Part shown: piece by piece, positions 25,846 through 34,427 of the stretch
Position numbering within the stretch: position 1 is the first letter of the stretch
Layout: the number at the start of each line of letters is the position of its first letter
Assembly: GCA_016124855.1 (NCBI GenBank)
Contig: WGMX01000019.1
Coordinates: 1-64,000, forward strand
Length of the DNA: 64,000 bases
Source: Anaerolineaceae bacterium
GTDB lineage: Bacteria > Chloroflexota > Anaerolineae > Aggregatilineales > Phototrophicaceae
Reading direction: 5' to 3'
Notes under the pieces: generated by a model
Database searches by the model: none
The model's input: only the letters and a program-made list of their open reading frames with translations
What the model was told of the DNA's origin: nothing
Translations under genes and position numbers: made by a program

Positions 25846-25875
25846 AAATCATCGACGAAGTCCGCGATTTCTTCT
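25846..25875 (+). repeat. direct repeat of nfu 3' end, copy 2
   Basis: Reads AAATCATCGACGAAGTCCG then CGATTTCTTCT. In frame it gives IIDEVRDFFL, the end of the Nfu_N protein minus four residues, with a silent Leu change and no stop codon. It lies 27 bases before the sulfatase start. Confidence 0.82.
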
Positions 25876-25901
25876 TATCACCATTCTGGAAAGTTCACCC
25901 A

Positions 25902-27320
25902 ATGTCTAATCAGCCCAATCTCATCTTTGTATTTGCTGATCAATTACGCTATCAATCCGTTGGCTTTGCTGGCGATACAAAAGCCCGCACACCGCGGCTG
26001 GATCAACTGGCAGCCGAGTCGACCAACTGTATCAATACAACCGCTGTATCGCCCGTTTGTGCGGCTTATCGAGCTTCACTGGTGACGGGCAAATACTCCA
26101 GCAGCACCGGCATGGTCATTAACGAACTCCGCATCAATCCCAACCATGACGCGATTGCCAAAGTGCTGCACCGCAGCAGCTACGACACTTACTACATCGG
26201 CAAATGGCATTTGTGGGCCAATCAACTCGGTAATCATACCGATCCCAATAACTCCTTCACCCCACCCGGCCCTTATCGTTTGGGCTTCGATGGTTATTGG
26301 GCGGCTTATAATTTCCATCACATGAACTATGAAGGCTACTATCACCTCAATAGTCCTGAGAAAGTTGTCATCGACGGTTATGAGCCGGACGCGCAAACCG
26401 CCCTTGCTATAGAGAAGCTGCGTATCGCCAAATCCAATAATCAACCATTCGCCATGTTCTTATCCTATGGCATTCCGCATGACCCTTGGGATACCAGCAA
26501 CGTACCGCAAGAATATTGGCAGCGATTTGAAGGTGTTGACTTCCCGTTGCCGCCCAATTACAAACCCGAAAACGATCCTCATGCCGATGATTGGGCGAAA
26601 CTCGATGATTCCGAACGCGCCCAGCTTTCCAGTTGGATGCGCGGCTATTACGCAATGGTCGCCAGCTTGGATGATAATGTCGGTCGGTTGCTGGACGCGA
26701 TAACCGATCTGGGTCTTAAGGACGATACCATTTTCGTGTTTACATCCGATCACGGCGAAATGTTTGGTTCACAAGGCAGACGTGCCAAGAACATTTTTTA
26801 TGACGAGGCCGCCCACGTTCCATTTCTGATTCGCTATCCTGATCATATTCCCGCTGGTGCGAAATCTGATATATGCCTGAACACGCCCGACATCGCGCCA
26901 ACCCTCTTATCGCTGTTGAATCTTCCCGTTCCCCCAGAAATGGAAGGTTCGGATTTAAGCGCACATTTGCTTGGAAAAAAGTGGGCTGAACCGGAAGCGG
27001 CTTATTTGCAAGGCATGGGCTGCACCGCCCAATGGATCGACGGCTACGAATGGCGGGCGCTTCGCAGCAAGCAGTTCACCTATGCCATCTATCTCGCCGA
27101 TCATCAAGAACTGCTATTCGATAATCTAGCCGATCCCTATCAAATGCGAAACCTCGTCAATGAACCTGAATATGCCGGTACCTTGCAGCACTTCCGTAAC
27201 TTGTTGAAAGACAAAATGACGGAACTTAACGACACCTTCGAGACATGTACATGGTATCGTGACCACTGGACAGAAGATCGTATTATTCTCCGTACTGCGA
27301 CCCTCAATCCAACCATCTAG
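25902..27320 (+). CDS. sulfatase
   Basis: 472 residues, cytoplasmic by the lack of a signal peptide. Metal-binding D13 lies in FVFADQLR. The formylglycine motif is C53-A-A-Y-R57-ASLVTG: the proline of the common C-x-P-x-R form is replaced by alanine. The C-x-A-x-R form is known to be handled by radical-SAM anaerobic sulfatase-maturating enzymes. FTSDHGEMFG provides further metal ligands. The family hydrolyses sulfate (or sometimes phosphonate) esters; substrate unknown. No maturase is in the window. It directly follows the AT-rich island. Confidence 0.9.
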   Translation: MSNQPNLIFVFADQLRYQSVGFAGDTKARTPRLDQLAAESTNCINTTAVSPVCAAYRASLVTGKYSSSTGMVINELRINPNHDAIAKVLHRSSYDTYYIGKWHLWANQLGNHTDPNNSFTPPGPYRLGFDGYWAAYNFHHMNYEGYYHLNSPEKVVIDGYEPDAQTALAIEKLRIAKSNNQPFAMFLSYGIPHDPWDTSNVPQEYWQRFEGVDFPLPPNYKPENDPHADDWAKLDDSERAQLSSWMRGYYAMVASLDDNVGRLLDAITDLGLKDDTIFVFTSDHGEMFGSQGRRAKNIFYDEAAHVPFLIRYPDHIPAGAKSDICLNTPDIAPTLLSLLNLPVPPEMEGSDLSAHLLGKKWAEPEAAYLQGMGCTAQWIDGYEWRALRSKQFTYAIYLADHQELLFDNLADPYQMRNLVNEPEYAGTLQHFRNLLKDKMTELNDTFETCTWYRDHWTEDRIILRTATLNPTI

Positions 27321-27473
27321 CTAAACGTGCATACCGTCTCATTGCCCCAAAGACGGGGTAATGGAATGTTGCCTTTATCCCCCTCAATTCTGTGGCAGAT
27401 GCTTCGATTTGCTGCAACACTTTTTAAAAAAAGACGTATTATAGACAACAAAAGAGTTCCAAAGGCAAAAATT

Positions 27474-27743
27474 ATGACTTTCTTTTCAAAACCCAAACGC
27501 AAAAATGATGATCGACCACCTTTTCCCGCATGGATAATAGTTCTCATGGCCATAGGTTTGGTCATTATCATCGTGCTGCTTTTCCAGCCCGGCAGCCGTA
27601 ATATCACCACACCATCTGTTATATCGGGGGGATCGACTTATGCCCTTGATCCTATTCAGTTAACCGCAACCCGAATAATCGAACAGGCCACCGCTTTAGC
27701 GCAGGGAACGCCGCAGCCCGGCGTGGAAGTCAACAAACCGTAA
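27474..27743 (+). CDS. small single-helix membrane protein
   Basis: 89 residues from the ATG at 27474, with AAAGG upstream; the frame extends to 27327 but the extra part has no site. A basic N-terminus (FFSKPKRKNDD) precedes one helix (about 23-41), placing the Thr/Gln-rich C-terminal 45 residues outside. No family recognised. Confidence 0.6.
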   Translation: MTFFSKPKRKNDDRPPFPAWIIVLMAIGLVIIIVLLFQPGSRNITTPSVISGGSTYALDPIQLTATRIIEQATALAQGTPQPGVEVNKP

Positions 27744-27876
27744 TTCCATATCCGCCTTTATGAGGAGTTTTGATCGGTCTTAGGTGCGCCGAAAATTGTC
27801 GCTTACGCTGGATTTCAGCCCATCGAAAATGTCATAACCTAATAGTCATCATCTCATCATGAAAGGTTATCCGACA

Positions 27877-27996
27877 ATGAAGAAGTTACGTACCGCCGCT
27901 GTGCTCGCCTTACTGGTAATCGCCATTCTTGTGGTCACTGTTGCTCCGGCGGCAGCCAAGCATGTTAACGAATACGAAGGCCAGCACATTCACTAA
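27877..27996 (+). CDS. 39-residue secreted peptide
   Basis: A complete short gene: ATG with AAAGG about ten bases upstream, 39 codons, and its own terminator 19 bases downstream. MKKLRTAAVLALLVIAIL opens a clear signal peptide ending in PAAA, which would release KHVNEYEGQHIH, a 12-residue product with three histidines. It could be a metal-binding or signalling peptide, or a small lipid-independent surface peptide. No homologue is recalled. Confidence 0.6.
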   Translation: MKKLRTAAVLALLVIAILVVTVAPAAAKHVNEYEGQHIH

Positions 27997-28014
27997 ATAG
28001 ATGGTCTAGGTAAC

Positions 28015-28047
28015 AAAAAGGCGTACCGTGAAAAGTACGCCTTTTTG
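28015..28047 (+). terminator. rho-independent terminator
   Basis: Perfect 12-base stem AAAAAGGCGTAC / GTACGCCTTTTT with an 8-base loop. The symmetric A/T ends let it work in both directions, serving the small peptide gene and the convergent LysM gene. Confidence 0.85.
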
Positions 28048-28068
28048 ATATAGTACACACAAAAAGGT

Positions 28069-28845
28069 CTACGAGGCGCGCGGATGCAGCACAATATCAA
28101 AGCCGTCGTAACGGGGGCAGCTTGTTTTAACCGTTAAGACCTGACCGGGGTAAATTTTGGTGCGGTCTTCGATCTTATTGTCACTCACAAGGCAGTCAAC
28201 CTTTACGTCATATTGTGCGCCAATCGAATCTAGCGTGTCTTGGTACTGCACCACATAGGTCGCGTCGCCTTTGCTCAGGTCTTCTGCGCTGGTTGTTACT
28301 GAGGGCGTGCCGCCACCACCGCCTTGACCCGATTCGTCAACTGAAGCCGCAGCCAATCCGTAAGCTGGCGCACCTGCCGGAATGGTGATTTCTTGTCCCG
28401 GTTGCAAGACCGTGTTGCCTTCCAAACCGTTCGCTTTAATCAGCGCGTCCACCGACACATTCAACGTTTGTCCGATGCTGTCTAAAGAATCACCACGCTG
28501 CACTTGATACGGTGTGGATGTCGCGCCACCGCCGCCACCTTGCCCGAGATTTTCAGTCACATTCTTGTTGACCTCGCGCGGTGTGGTCACATTATCAACA
28601 CCGTCATACAGCGGGCAGTCAAAACTAATCGTAAGTATTTGTCCCGGCTTGAGGATGTCGCCAACGCCGATGTTGTTGGTTTTGGCTAAACAAGCAGCCT
28701 GCACATCGTAAATCGCCCCGATTTTATCCAGCGAGTCACCGGTAACAACCGTGTAACTGCCATCCTGTGCGAAAGCCACCAAGGTGCCGCTCAACAATAC
28801 AACACTGCCGATAAGGGCGGGGATGAAGCGGTTTAAGCGAAGCAT
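28069..28845 (-). CDS. secreted triple-LysM protein
   Basis: 258 residues: a signal peptide ending near VAFAQD and three LysM domains joined by Gly-rich linkers (GQGGGGGA and similar). Each begins with a YxVxxGDSLDxIG-type strand; the third is less typical (YQDTLDSIG). LysM domains bind N-acetylglucosamine polymers, so it should hold to peptidoglycan. The start at 28845 has GGAGAAG six bases upstream; the open frame reaches 28938. No catalytic domain is present. The first and third LysM contain extra cysteines. Confidence 0.87.
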   Translation of the reverse strand: MLRLNRFIPALIGSVVLLSGTLVAFAQDGSYTVVTGDSLDKIGAIYDVQAACLAKTNNIGVGDILKPGQILTISFDCPLYDGVDNVTTPREVNKNVTENLGQGGGGGATSTPYQVQRGDSLDSIGQTLNVSVDALIKANGLEGNTVLQPGQEITIPAGAPAYGLAAASVDESGQGGGGGTPSVTTSAEDLSKGDATYVVQYQDTLDSIGAQYDVKVDCLVSDNKIEDRTKIYPGQVLTVKTSCPRYDGFDIVLHPRAS

Positions 28846-29080
28846 AAGCACTTCTCCATTGGGGAATATATAAAGACCTAATTTGATTTTAGGCCAATTC
28901 TCACTCAGCACAAATAGGAGTTTGGTTTGAAAACCCAAATGATGTGCTATTCTTAAAGAAACACTTGGTTTTTAGGGGATTTTGCAACCCGTTCCTATAC
29001 TAGACTCGTAATAATAGGTAATGGGTAAAACCAGTTTTTGTCAGCGGCCAATACGCCTTATCAAAGCAGGATACGCCAGT

Positions 29081-30193
29081 ATGCGCCTACGCGGAACCAT
29101 TTTTATTGTCCTGTTTATCATCATTGCAGTTGCCATTATCGGTGTCAGTCGTTACCTCGGCACACAGCCACCAACCGAATATACCGTCGCCGTAGACCCC
29201 TTGGCTCAGGGATGGGTCGAAGCCGCAGTGACGGCTTTTAACGCCAGTCAACCCACTGTAAGCGGACATCGTATCCAATTTAGAGTAGTCGTTGCTGATG
29301 ACTTGTCCGTTTGGCAGGGACAAAGTACATGGACGCCGAACAATCATCAAGATGCTTGGTTAGCAGCTTCATCGGCCTCGGTGGAATATGCTCGTGCCAA
29401 TAATATAACCCTCGTGAACGTGTCCGATTCGTTAGCCCGCACGCCGATGGTATGGGGTGGTTACATCAGCCGTGCTGATCTGCTGACAACCAGTGGCACC
29501 ATCCCCTTGGATTGGGGACAGGTTCAAGGTGCAGCCGTCAAAATGCAAACCAGCGATTGGTCGGCGCTCGGTGGAGATAAAAGCTGGGGATTTCTGAGGC
29601 TCGGTTTTGGTCAAGCCAACACCAAAATAGCCGGCTTAGCCGCGCTCTTTACTGCTGCCGCCGACTTTAATCGAAATGCGGATTTAAGCCAAATCGCCCT
29701 CAGTGCCCAACCGTTCCGCTCTTGGCTCTTACCCGTTGTTAAGAGTAAGCCGAGCTTCTTCAATAATGGTGATCCTGTTCTCGCCATGACGCGTGGCCCT
29801 TCAACTATCGAATTAGCCATGTTTCCCGAAGCCCAATGGCTGTTGAATATCAAAGGGATGATTAATCAGGAACAAGTGCGGGTAAATTATCCCGATTATC
29901 AGTTCGTGCTGGATTTCCCGTTAGTGCGCTGGCAGGACGACACGCCCGCCGACGCAGATCGACAAGTTGCGGTCAAACTGCTTGGCGATTGGCTCTCGAC
30001 TGTACAGCAGCAAGCAGCCCTGCCGGATTATGGCCTGCGTCCTGCCACGACTGAACCCACACAGGCTAATAACTTGTTCCGTGTAGCCATTCAATATGGC
30101 ATCTCGTTCACGCCCAGTTATGGACAAGCAGTTAAACCACCGTCAGCAAATGAGGCACGTGGTCTAGTTCAATGGGTGGTGGCGAATAAATAA
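29081..30193 (+). CDS. membrane-anchored solute-binding-like protein
   Basis: 370 residues from the ATG at 29081 (AGGA ten bases upstream). One N-terminal helix (about 5-25), then an extracellular solute-binding-like fold opening with EYTVAVDPLAQGWVEAAVTAFNA. The arrangement, including a C-terminal PALPDYGLRPAT-like region (AALPDYGLRPATT), is that of the N-terminal part of SBP_bac_11-vWA proteins. The next gene encodes exactly such a fusion six codons downstream, so they form a pair. Ligand unknown; no ABC permease is adjacent. Confidence 0.75.
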   Translation: MRLRGTIFIVLFIIIAVAIIGVSRYLGTQPPTEYTVAVDPLAQGWVEAAVTAFNASQPTVSGHRIQFRVVVADDLSVWQGQSTWTPNNHQDAWLAASSASVEYARANNITLVNVSDSLARTPMVWGGYISRADLLTTSGTIPLDWGQVQGAAVKMQTSDWSALGGDKSWGFLRLGFGQANTKIAGLAALFTAAADFNRNADLSQIALSAQPFRSWLLPVVKSKPSFFNNGDPVLAMTRGPSTIELAMFPEAQWLLNIKGMINQEQVRVNYPDYQFVLDFPLVRWQDDTPADADRQVAVKLLGDWLSTVQQQAALPDYGLRPATTEPTQANNLFRVAIQYGISFTPSYGQAVKPPSANEARGLVQWVVANK

Positions 30194-30235
30194 GGTATCG
30201 TGATGTTTAGATCGGTTTTAATGAAGGATAGATTT

Positions 30236-32014
30236 ATGCATAGTAAAAAACGGTTGATTGCGCTCCTGCTGGTGATGATTACCGGCTTGTTGGCGGCTTG
30301 TGATCTTGGAGGAAGTGGTTCAAGTACGCCCGGTGCCCAAACCGGCAGCAAACCCGCGAATGCCGTCGAAGTCAGCATCATCTATGCACCCGAATCCGCG
30401 CTTTATATGCCGCGCATCATCCAAAGTTTTAATGACATTTCGGCGCAGGGCAAAAACCCCGTGACAGGCGAGGCTTATGCTAACGGCGCAAAGCCCATCT
30501 GGATTATCGATCCCACCAATGGCGCGGGTGGTTCATCGGGCACCGTCATGCAGGGCATCATCAATGCCATCATCGCCCCCAATAACCAGAACGTCGCCAA
30601 ACCCGTGATCTTCGAACCCTCGGTCAGCCATTGGTTAGCGCTTGCCAATGAACGCAGCGGTCGCCAATTGTTTGATCTTGCCAACAGCCAACCAACAGCC
30701 AATGCCGCTGTCGTCATGGCGATTTGGGAAAGCCGTTTGCAGGCCATACGTGCCAAAGTGGGGCATGAAGATGTCGGTTGGGAAGAACTCTTGCAGGTCT
30801 TGAACAGCCCTAACGGCTGGTGTGACTATAATCTACCCAACTGCCGCCGCACTGTTTACTACGGGCATACCGACCCGCGCATTAGTTCAACCGGACTCTC
30901 GACCCTCATTGCCGAATTCTATGCCTCGGCGCGTGTGAATGGCTTTACCGGACGTGCCTTAACAGCCGCTCAGGTGAAAGATTCGAACGTGCAAGATGGC
31001 GTACATAACATCGAAAACCTCATTCGTCACTATTCCAGCCGCACCACTGAATTTAAAGAATATATCGCGCAGGGGCCGCAGTTCTTGGACTTCGTCGCGC
31101 TCGAAGAAAACGATCTGATCTATATCAACGAAGGCAAAACCCAATACAAACCGCCGGAAAAACTGGTCGCGCTCTATCCCAAGGAAGGTACATTCTGGCA
31201 CGAGCATCCCTTTGGCATAGTGAATGCCGATTGGGTCACACAGGAACAGAAAGATGCGGCGGCTGTTTTCACGCAGTATGTCTTGGCGGTGCCACAGCAA
31301 GAAATCATCATGGCGGAAGGTTTCCGTCCGGTCAACCAGAATGTCAAGTTGGCCTTCCCCTTCGTCGCTGAAAATGGTGTCACGGTAGAAGGCCCCAAGA
31401 CCGTTCTTGATGTTCCCACAGCCGATGTCATTATTGGCATTCAGGAAAGTTGGGCGGTCGTCAAGAAGCAGGCCGATATTACCCTCGTCATTGATACCTC
31501 TGGTTCCATGAATGACGAAGACAAAATTGGTCAAGCCAAAACCGCCGCTGCCAAATTCATCAGCGAAATGGATCCCAATAATCGCGTTTCATTAGTGACC
31601 TTCAGCGATTCGATTGTTCCACGAGTCAAGTTAGGCACGTTGGAAACGGTCAAGAGTCAGCTCACCAGCAACATCAATTCGCTGCGGGCTGATGGTGGAA
31701 CCGCTTTGTATGATGCCTTAACCAGCGTATTGACCGACATGAACGCGCAAACGGATGCCGACCGCATTCGCGCCGTCGTCGTCTTGAGCGATGGAGCGGA
31801 TACCGCCAGCAATGGACAGTTGAATCAAGTCTTGCGCGAAATTGAAGCCAGTCGTACCGACTTGAATCCAGTCATCGTGATTGTGGTTGCGTATGGCTCA
31901 AATGCCGATATCGATACGCTCAGTAGCATTGCCCGTGCCAGCTCAACCACTGTTCAATCCGGCGATCCGAAAAACATCACCCGCGTGTTGGACATCATCA
32001 GCAGTTACTTCTAA
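30236..32014 (+). CDS. lipoprotein with solute-binding and von Willebrand A domains
   Basis: 592 residues. The lipobox LLAAC near residue 22 marks a lipoprotein. Residues about 45-410 form a solute-binding-like domain. A vWA domain follows from about 425: the MIDAS motif DTSGSMN, the supporting T in DGGTALYDAL and the D in VVLSDGADT are all present. The start at 30236 has AAGGA eight bases upstream. vWA domains bind protein partners through a metal ion, so it may tether or present something captured by the other domain. Paired with the preceding gene. Confidence 0.85.
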   Translation: MHSKKRLIALLLVMITGLLAACDLGGSGSSTPGAQTGSKPANAVEVSIIYAPESALYMPRIIQSFNDISAQGKNPVTGEAYANGAKPIWIIDPTNGAGGSSGTVMQGIINAIIAPNNQNVAKPVIFEPSVSHWLALANERSGRQLFDLANSQPTANAAVVMAIWESRLQAIRAKVGHEDVGWEELLQVLNSPNGWCDYNLPNCRRTVYYGHTDPRISSTGLSTLIAEFYASARVNGFTGRALTAAQVKDSNVQDGVHNIENLIRHYSSRTTEFKEYIAQGPQFLDFVALEENDLIYINEGKTQYKPPEKLVALYPKEGTFWHEHPFGIVNADWVTQEQKDAAAVFTQYVLAVPQQEIIMAEGFRPVNQNVKLAFPFVAENGVTVEGPKTVLDVPTADVIIGIQESWAVVKKQADITLVIDTSGSMNDEDKIGQAKTAAAKFISEMDPNNRVSLVTFSDSIVPRVKLGTLETVKSQLTSNINSLRADGGTALYDALTSVLTDMNAQTDADRIRAVVVLSDGADTASNGQLNQVLREIEASRTDLNPVIVIVVAYGSNADIDTLSSIARASSTTVQSGDPKNITRVLDIISSYF

Positions 32015-32038
32015 ATTGTGGTCATCCCATTTTTGGGT

Positions 32039-32066
32039 GAGGGTTTGCCGCCGGCAAACCCTCTTT
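32039..32066 (+). terminator. rho-independent terminator
   Basis: Perfect 11-base stem GAGGGTTTGCC / GGCAAACCCTC with a 3-base loop, then TTT. It ends the SBP/vWA transcript. Confidence 0.75.
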
Positions 32067-32193
32067 CGGCAAATTTCTGTCTCATCAATCTCCCTCAAAA
32101 TTCCAACGTATATCCGATATAACCTGTGGCAAAATGGATTTTATTCTCGCCCGTAAACCGCCTTCCAACTGACTTTTCAAACCGGATTCAAAC

Positions 32194-32222
32194 TTGCTAT
32201 TTTAGATTTTTTGTTCTAAAAT
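32194..32222 (+). promoter_or_regulatory. orphan sigma70-like promoter
   Basis: TTGCTA and TAAAAT separated by 17 bases, within a TTTTGTTCTAAAATGAAA context nearly identical to that of the orphan promoter at 7376-7405. No gene follows for over 450 bases. Confidence 0.4.
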
Positions 32223-32308
32223 GAAACAACATCAATAACGTGGTAACACACGAAACGGTGGCGAGCAATTTGGATGATGTTGTATTTCTTGACCAATGAT
32301 TTTCGTAG

Positions 32309-32329
32309 GGACAGGTCGCAGATCTGTCC
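32309..32329. repeat. GTAGGG-type intergenic hairpin
   Basis: TTTTCGTAGGGACAG opens it and CTGTCC closes it. The TTTTCGTAGGGAC lead is shared with the window start near 183. Confidence 0.45.
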
Positions 32330-32689
32330 GGCATGGAAGTCCCTCTCTCTCTGCGAAGCGGCTATCGGCAGAGTGAGCCTGCGAACGTTGCTGATGTGGG
32401 ATTTAGGGAGGGGATGCGAATCTCCACCACTTAGCCTAGTCCTACCAATGACGCATTTGAAGTCACCAACAGAATAGCAAATCTGGCATAGAGAATTGTT
32501 TTGGTATTGCCAAAATTGCCACAAAATTTGCCATTAGATAATGACTGTTTTTAGTATTTTTTCTCTGAGAAATAAACTTTATTGGCAATCTTGGCGGCAG
32601 ACATGACCGTTAAAATAATTGCCAACATTGTCATTAAAACTGTGTTCTTCTTGTCTCTTGGAACCTGCCACTTGTAGCTATTTATAGGT

Positions 32690-32839
32690 GTGAAATTGCT
32701 GAATCTGACGAAATTGCAGAAATTTGCGAATCCTTACACACTCAACCCTAAAACTCGTCGCGTGCTCACCGCCGCCATCGCCGCCGCCGTTTTGGTGGCC
32801 GCCACTGCCGTCGTTGGCAGAATCGTCACGGGGATATAG
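32690..32839 (+). CDS. possible 49-residue membrane peptide
   Basis: A GTG-started frame that reads RRVLTAAIAAAVLVAATAVV, a good membrane helix, before stopping eight bases ahead of the DinB gene. No ribosome binding site is evident, and its first codons overlap the dispersed element at 32707-32735 that is also found in the 7.6 kb gene-less stretch. It may be real, a remnant, or chance. Confidence 0.3.
   Translation: MKLLNLTKLQKFANPYTLNPKTRRVLTAAIAAAVLVAATAVVGRIVTGI
32707..32735 (+). repeat. GAAATTTGCGAA-type dispersed element
   Basis: ACGAAATTGCAGAAATTTGC followed by GAATCC matches the element at 7625-7650 in another gene-less stretch. Confidence 0.45.
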
Positions 32840-32846
32840 TTTATAA

Positions 32847-33335
32847 ATGGACGCGGATATGTTTCGCGAGTTATACACTTATCACGCTGCCCTCAATCAC
32901 AAGATTTGGGATGAGTGTATAGTCCCATTGACGGATGAACAGTTCACCCACAAAGTAGAGTATTCAGTCGGTTCGGCTCGCAATCATGTGGTGCATATGC
33001 TCAATATCGATGATCGCTGGTTTAGCGGTCTGCGGGGTGAACCCGTTCCCGATTTTGCCAACTTTGAAATGTTTTTTGACCGCATAAGAATTCGCCAAAA
33101 GTGGGACGGTGTCGAGGCTCGAATGCAGGCTTATCTAAAAGATTTACAGGACACGGACTTAAGAACTCAACCCTTTAGGGCATCGGATAAAGACCCGACG
33201 GCGCTCTGGCAAATTCTGTTGCATGTCGCCAATCACGGTACAGATCATCGTGCCCAACTGCTCAGAATAATATCCGAACTGGGTATCGAGACGTTCCCTC
33301 AGGATTACATTATTTATGTTTGGCAGCATCGTTAA
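32847..33335 (+). CDS. DinB-family putative metalloenzyme
   Basis: 162 residues, the size of a single four-helix DinB/YfiT bundle. The metal-binding histidines are visible: one in NHVVHMLNIDDRW and the typical HVANHGTDHRAQL pair near 130. Members include bacillithiol- or mycothiol-dependent transferases; many remain of unknown function. No membrane segment. The gene stands alone. Confidence 0.85.
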   Translation: MDADMFRELYTYHAALNHKIWDECIVPLTDEQFTHKVEYSVGSARNHVVHMLNIDDRWFSGLRGEPVPDFANFEMFFDRIRIRQKWDGVEARMQAYLKDLQDTDLRTQPFRASDKDPTALWQILLHVANHGTDHRAQLLRIISELGIETFPQDYIIYVWQHR

Positions 33336-33468
33336 TCCGTAAGTTGTAATAGCTTCGCACAGTGAGTCATTGAGGAAGTTACAACTCAGTTTTTACGCAA
33401 TATGTTTCGCAACGAAAACCCTATCTGACCCGTACAATTCAATCTAGACGTTCAAACATGGAGTATTC

Positions 33469-34194
33469 ATGTCTGTTAAAACTCGCGACCGAAAAGGGTC
33501 GCGTTCCACTAACGCGCGTAAAAAGCAAACTAAAAAAGTAGCTTTGCCCGCGCCCATCAAGCGTCATCTTCCAGCATGGTTAGTGCTGGCTGCCGTGCTG
33601 GCGATTCTAACCCCTCGTATGGCTATCGTCACGTTAGATGCCGGCGGTCGTATCATTAGTACTATTCCCGGTGCAATTGATCGGTGGCTGCACGGCTCAA
33701 GTGAGATTGCGCCCTTATTTAGCCCTGAAGTCCAGCATTGGGGAAATGATATTGATCGTTGGGCAGCAGCCAATGATCTTGATCCCAACCTGCTGGCAAC
33801 CGTTATGCAAATCGAATCCTGTGGTCATCCAACCATCAACAGCTATGCTGGAGCGCAGGGTCTGTTTCAGGTCATGCCTTTTAACTTTCAAGCCGGGGAT
33901 AATTTTCTCGACCCCGAAACCAATGCAGAACGGGGAGCAAATGTCCTCAAACAATGCACAGGCTTTGCCAATGGGGATGCCGGTCTAGCCATGGCCTGTT
34001 ATAACGGTGGCCCATCCGTCCTTTCAAAAACCATGGCGCAGTGGAGTGACCAAACACGCCGTTACTATTACTGGGGAACTGGCATCTACCAAGCCGCGAC
34101 ACTTAATCAATCCTACAGTCCTCGTTTGGACGAATGGTTAGCTGCGGGCGGCGCCAAACTCTGCCAGATGGCAGGCACAGCCCTCGGTATCTAA
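33469..34194 (+). CDS. membrane-anchored lytic transglycosylase (SLT family)
   Basis: 241 residues. A very basic N-terminus precedes one helix (about 37-60). The catalytic domain reads LLATVMQIESCGHPTINSYA, with the Glu of QIES as acid catalyst, then GAQGLFQVMPF and ACYNGGP, the diagnostic GLxQxMP and AYNxG motifs. It cleaves peptidoglycan between MurNAc and GlcNAc. GGAG precedes the start. A terminator follows. Confidence 0.9.
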   Translation: MSVKTRDRKGSRSTNARKKQTKKVALPAPIKRHLPAWLVLAAVLAILTPRMAIVTLDAGGRIISTIPGAIDRWLHGSSEIAPLFSPEVQHWGNDIDRWAAANDLDPNLLATVMQIESCGHPTINSYAGAQGLFQVMPFNFQAGDNFLDPETNAERGANVLKQCTGFANGDAGLAMACYNGGPSVLSKTMAQWSDQTRRYYYWGTGIYQAATLNQSYSPRLDEWLAAGGAKLCQMAGTALGI

Positions 34195-34217
34195 CACTCG
34201 TTCCACAACGAAAACAA

Positions 34218-34250
34218 AAGAGGCAGACACATGTTTGCCTCTTAACTTTT
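34218..34250 (+). terminator. rho-independent terminator
   Basis: Perfect 8-base stem AAGAGGCA / TGCCTCTT, then AACTTTT. It ends the transglycosylase transcript. Confidence 0.7.
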
Positions 34251-34286
34251 CACCCACCGCCTACCCACCGTACACCTCTAGTACGG

Positions 34287-34314
34287 TTGACTCACTTTTC
34301 CCGCATGTTATAAT
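34287..34314 (+). promoter_or_regulatory. sigma70-type promoter of LysM/SdrD-like gene
   Basis: TTGACT and TATAAT separated by 16 bases, about 115 bases before the start at 34428. This is one of the two best promoters in the window. Confidence 0.7.
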
Positions 34315-34427
34315 GCCGCCCGTAGGTAGGCAGTTGAGATAAAAATTGCTGCCTGCCCTTTTGACTTTAAACAGATGATCCATATCCGGCCTCTGAGTTG
34401 GTTTGGGTTAGGGATAAGGTGTGGTAT

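Larger units (their letters stand above)
32015..32689. other. gene-less stretch with repeats and orphan promoter
   Basis: No supported protein gene. Contents: a strong terminator (32039-32066), a promoter-like TTGCTA-17-TAAAAT (32194-32222), a hairpin of the GTAGGG kind (32309-32329), and a motif shared with 6259-6285 at 32421-32446. Confidence 0.5.

Noticed and set aside
30959-31534. 191-codon minus-strand open frame
   Set aside because: Antisense to the vWA lipoprotein, with no recognisable domain.
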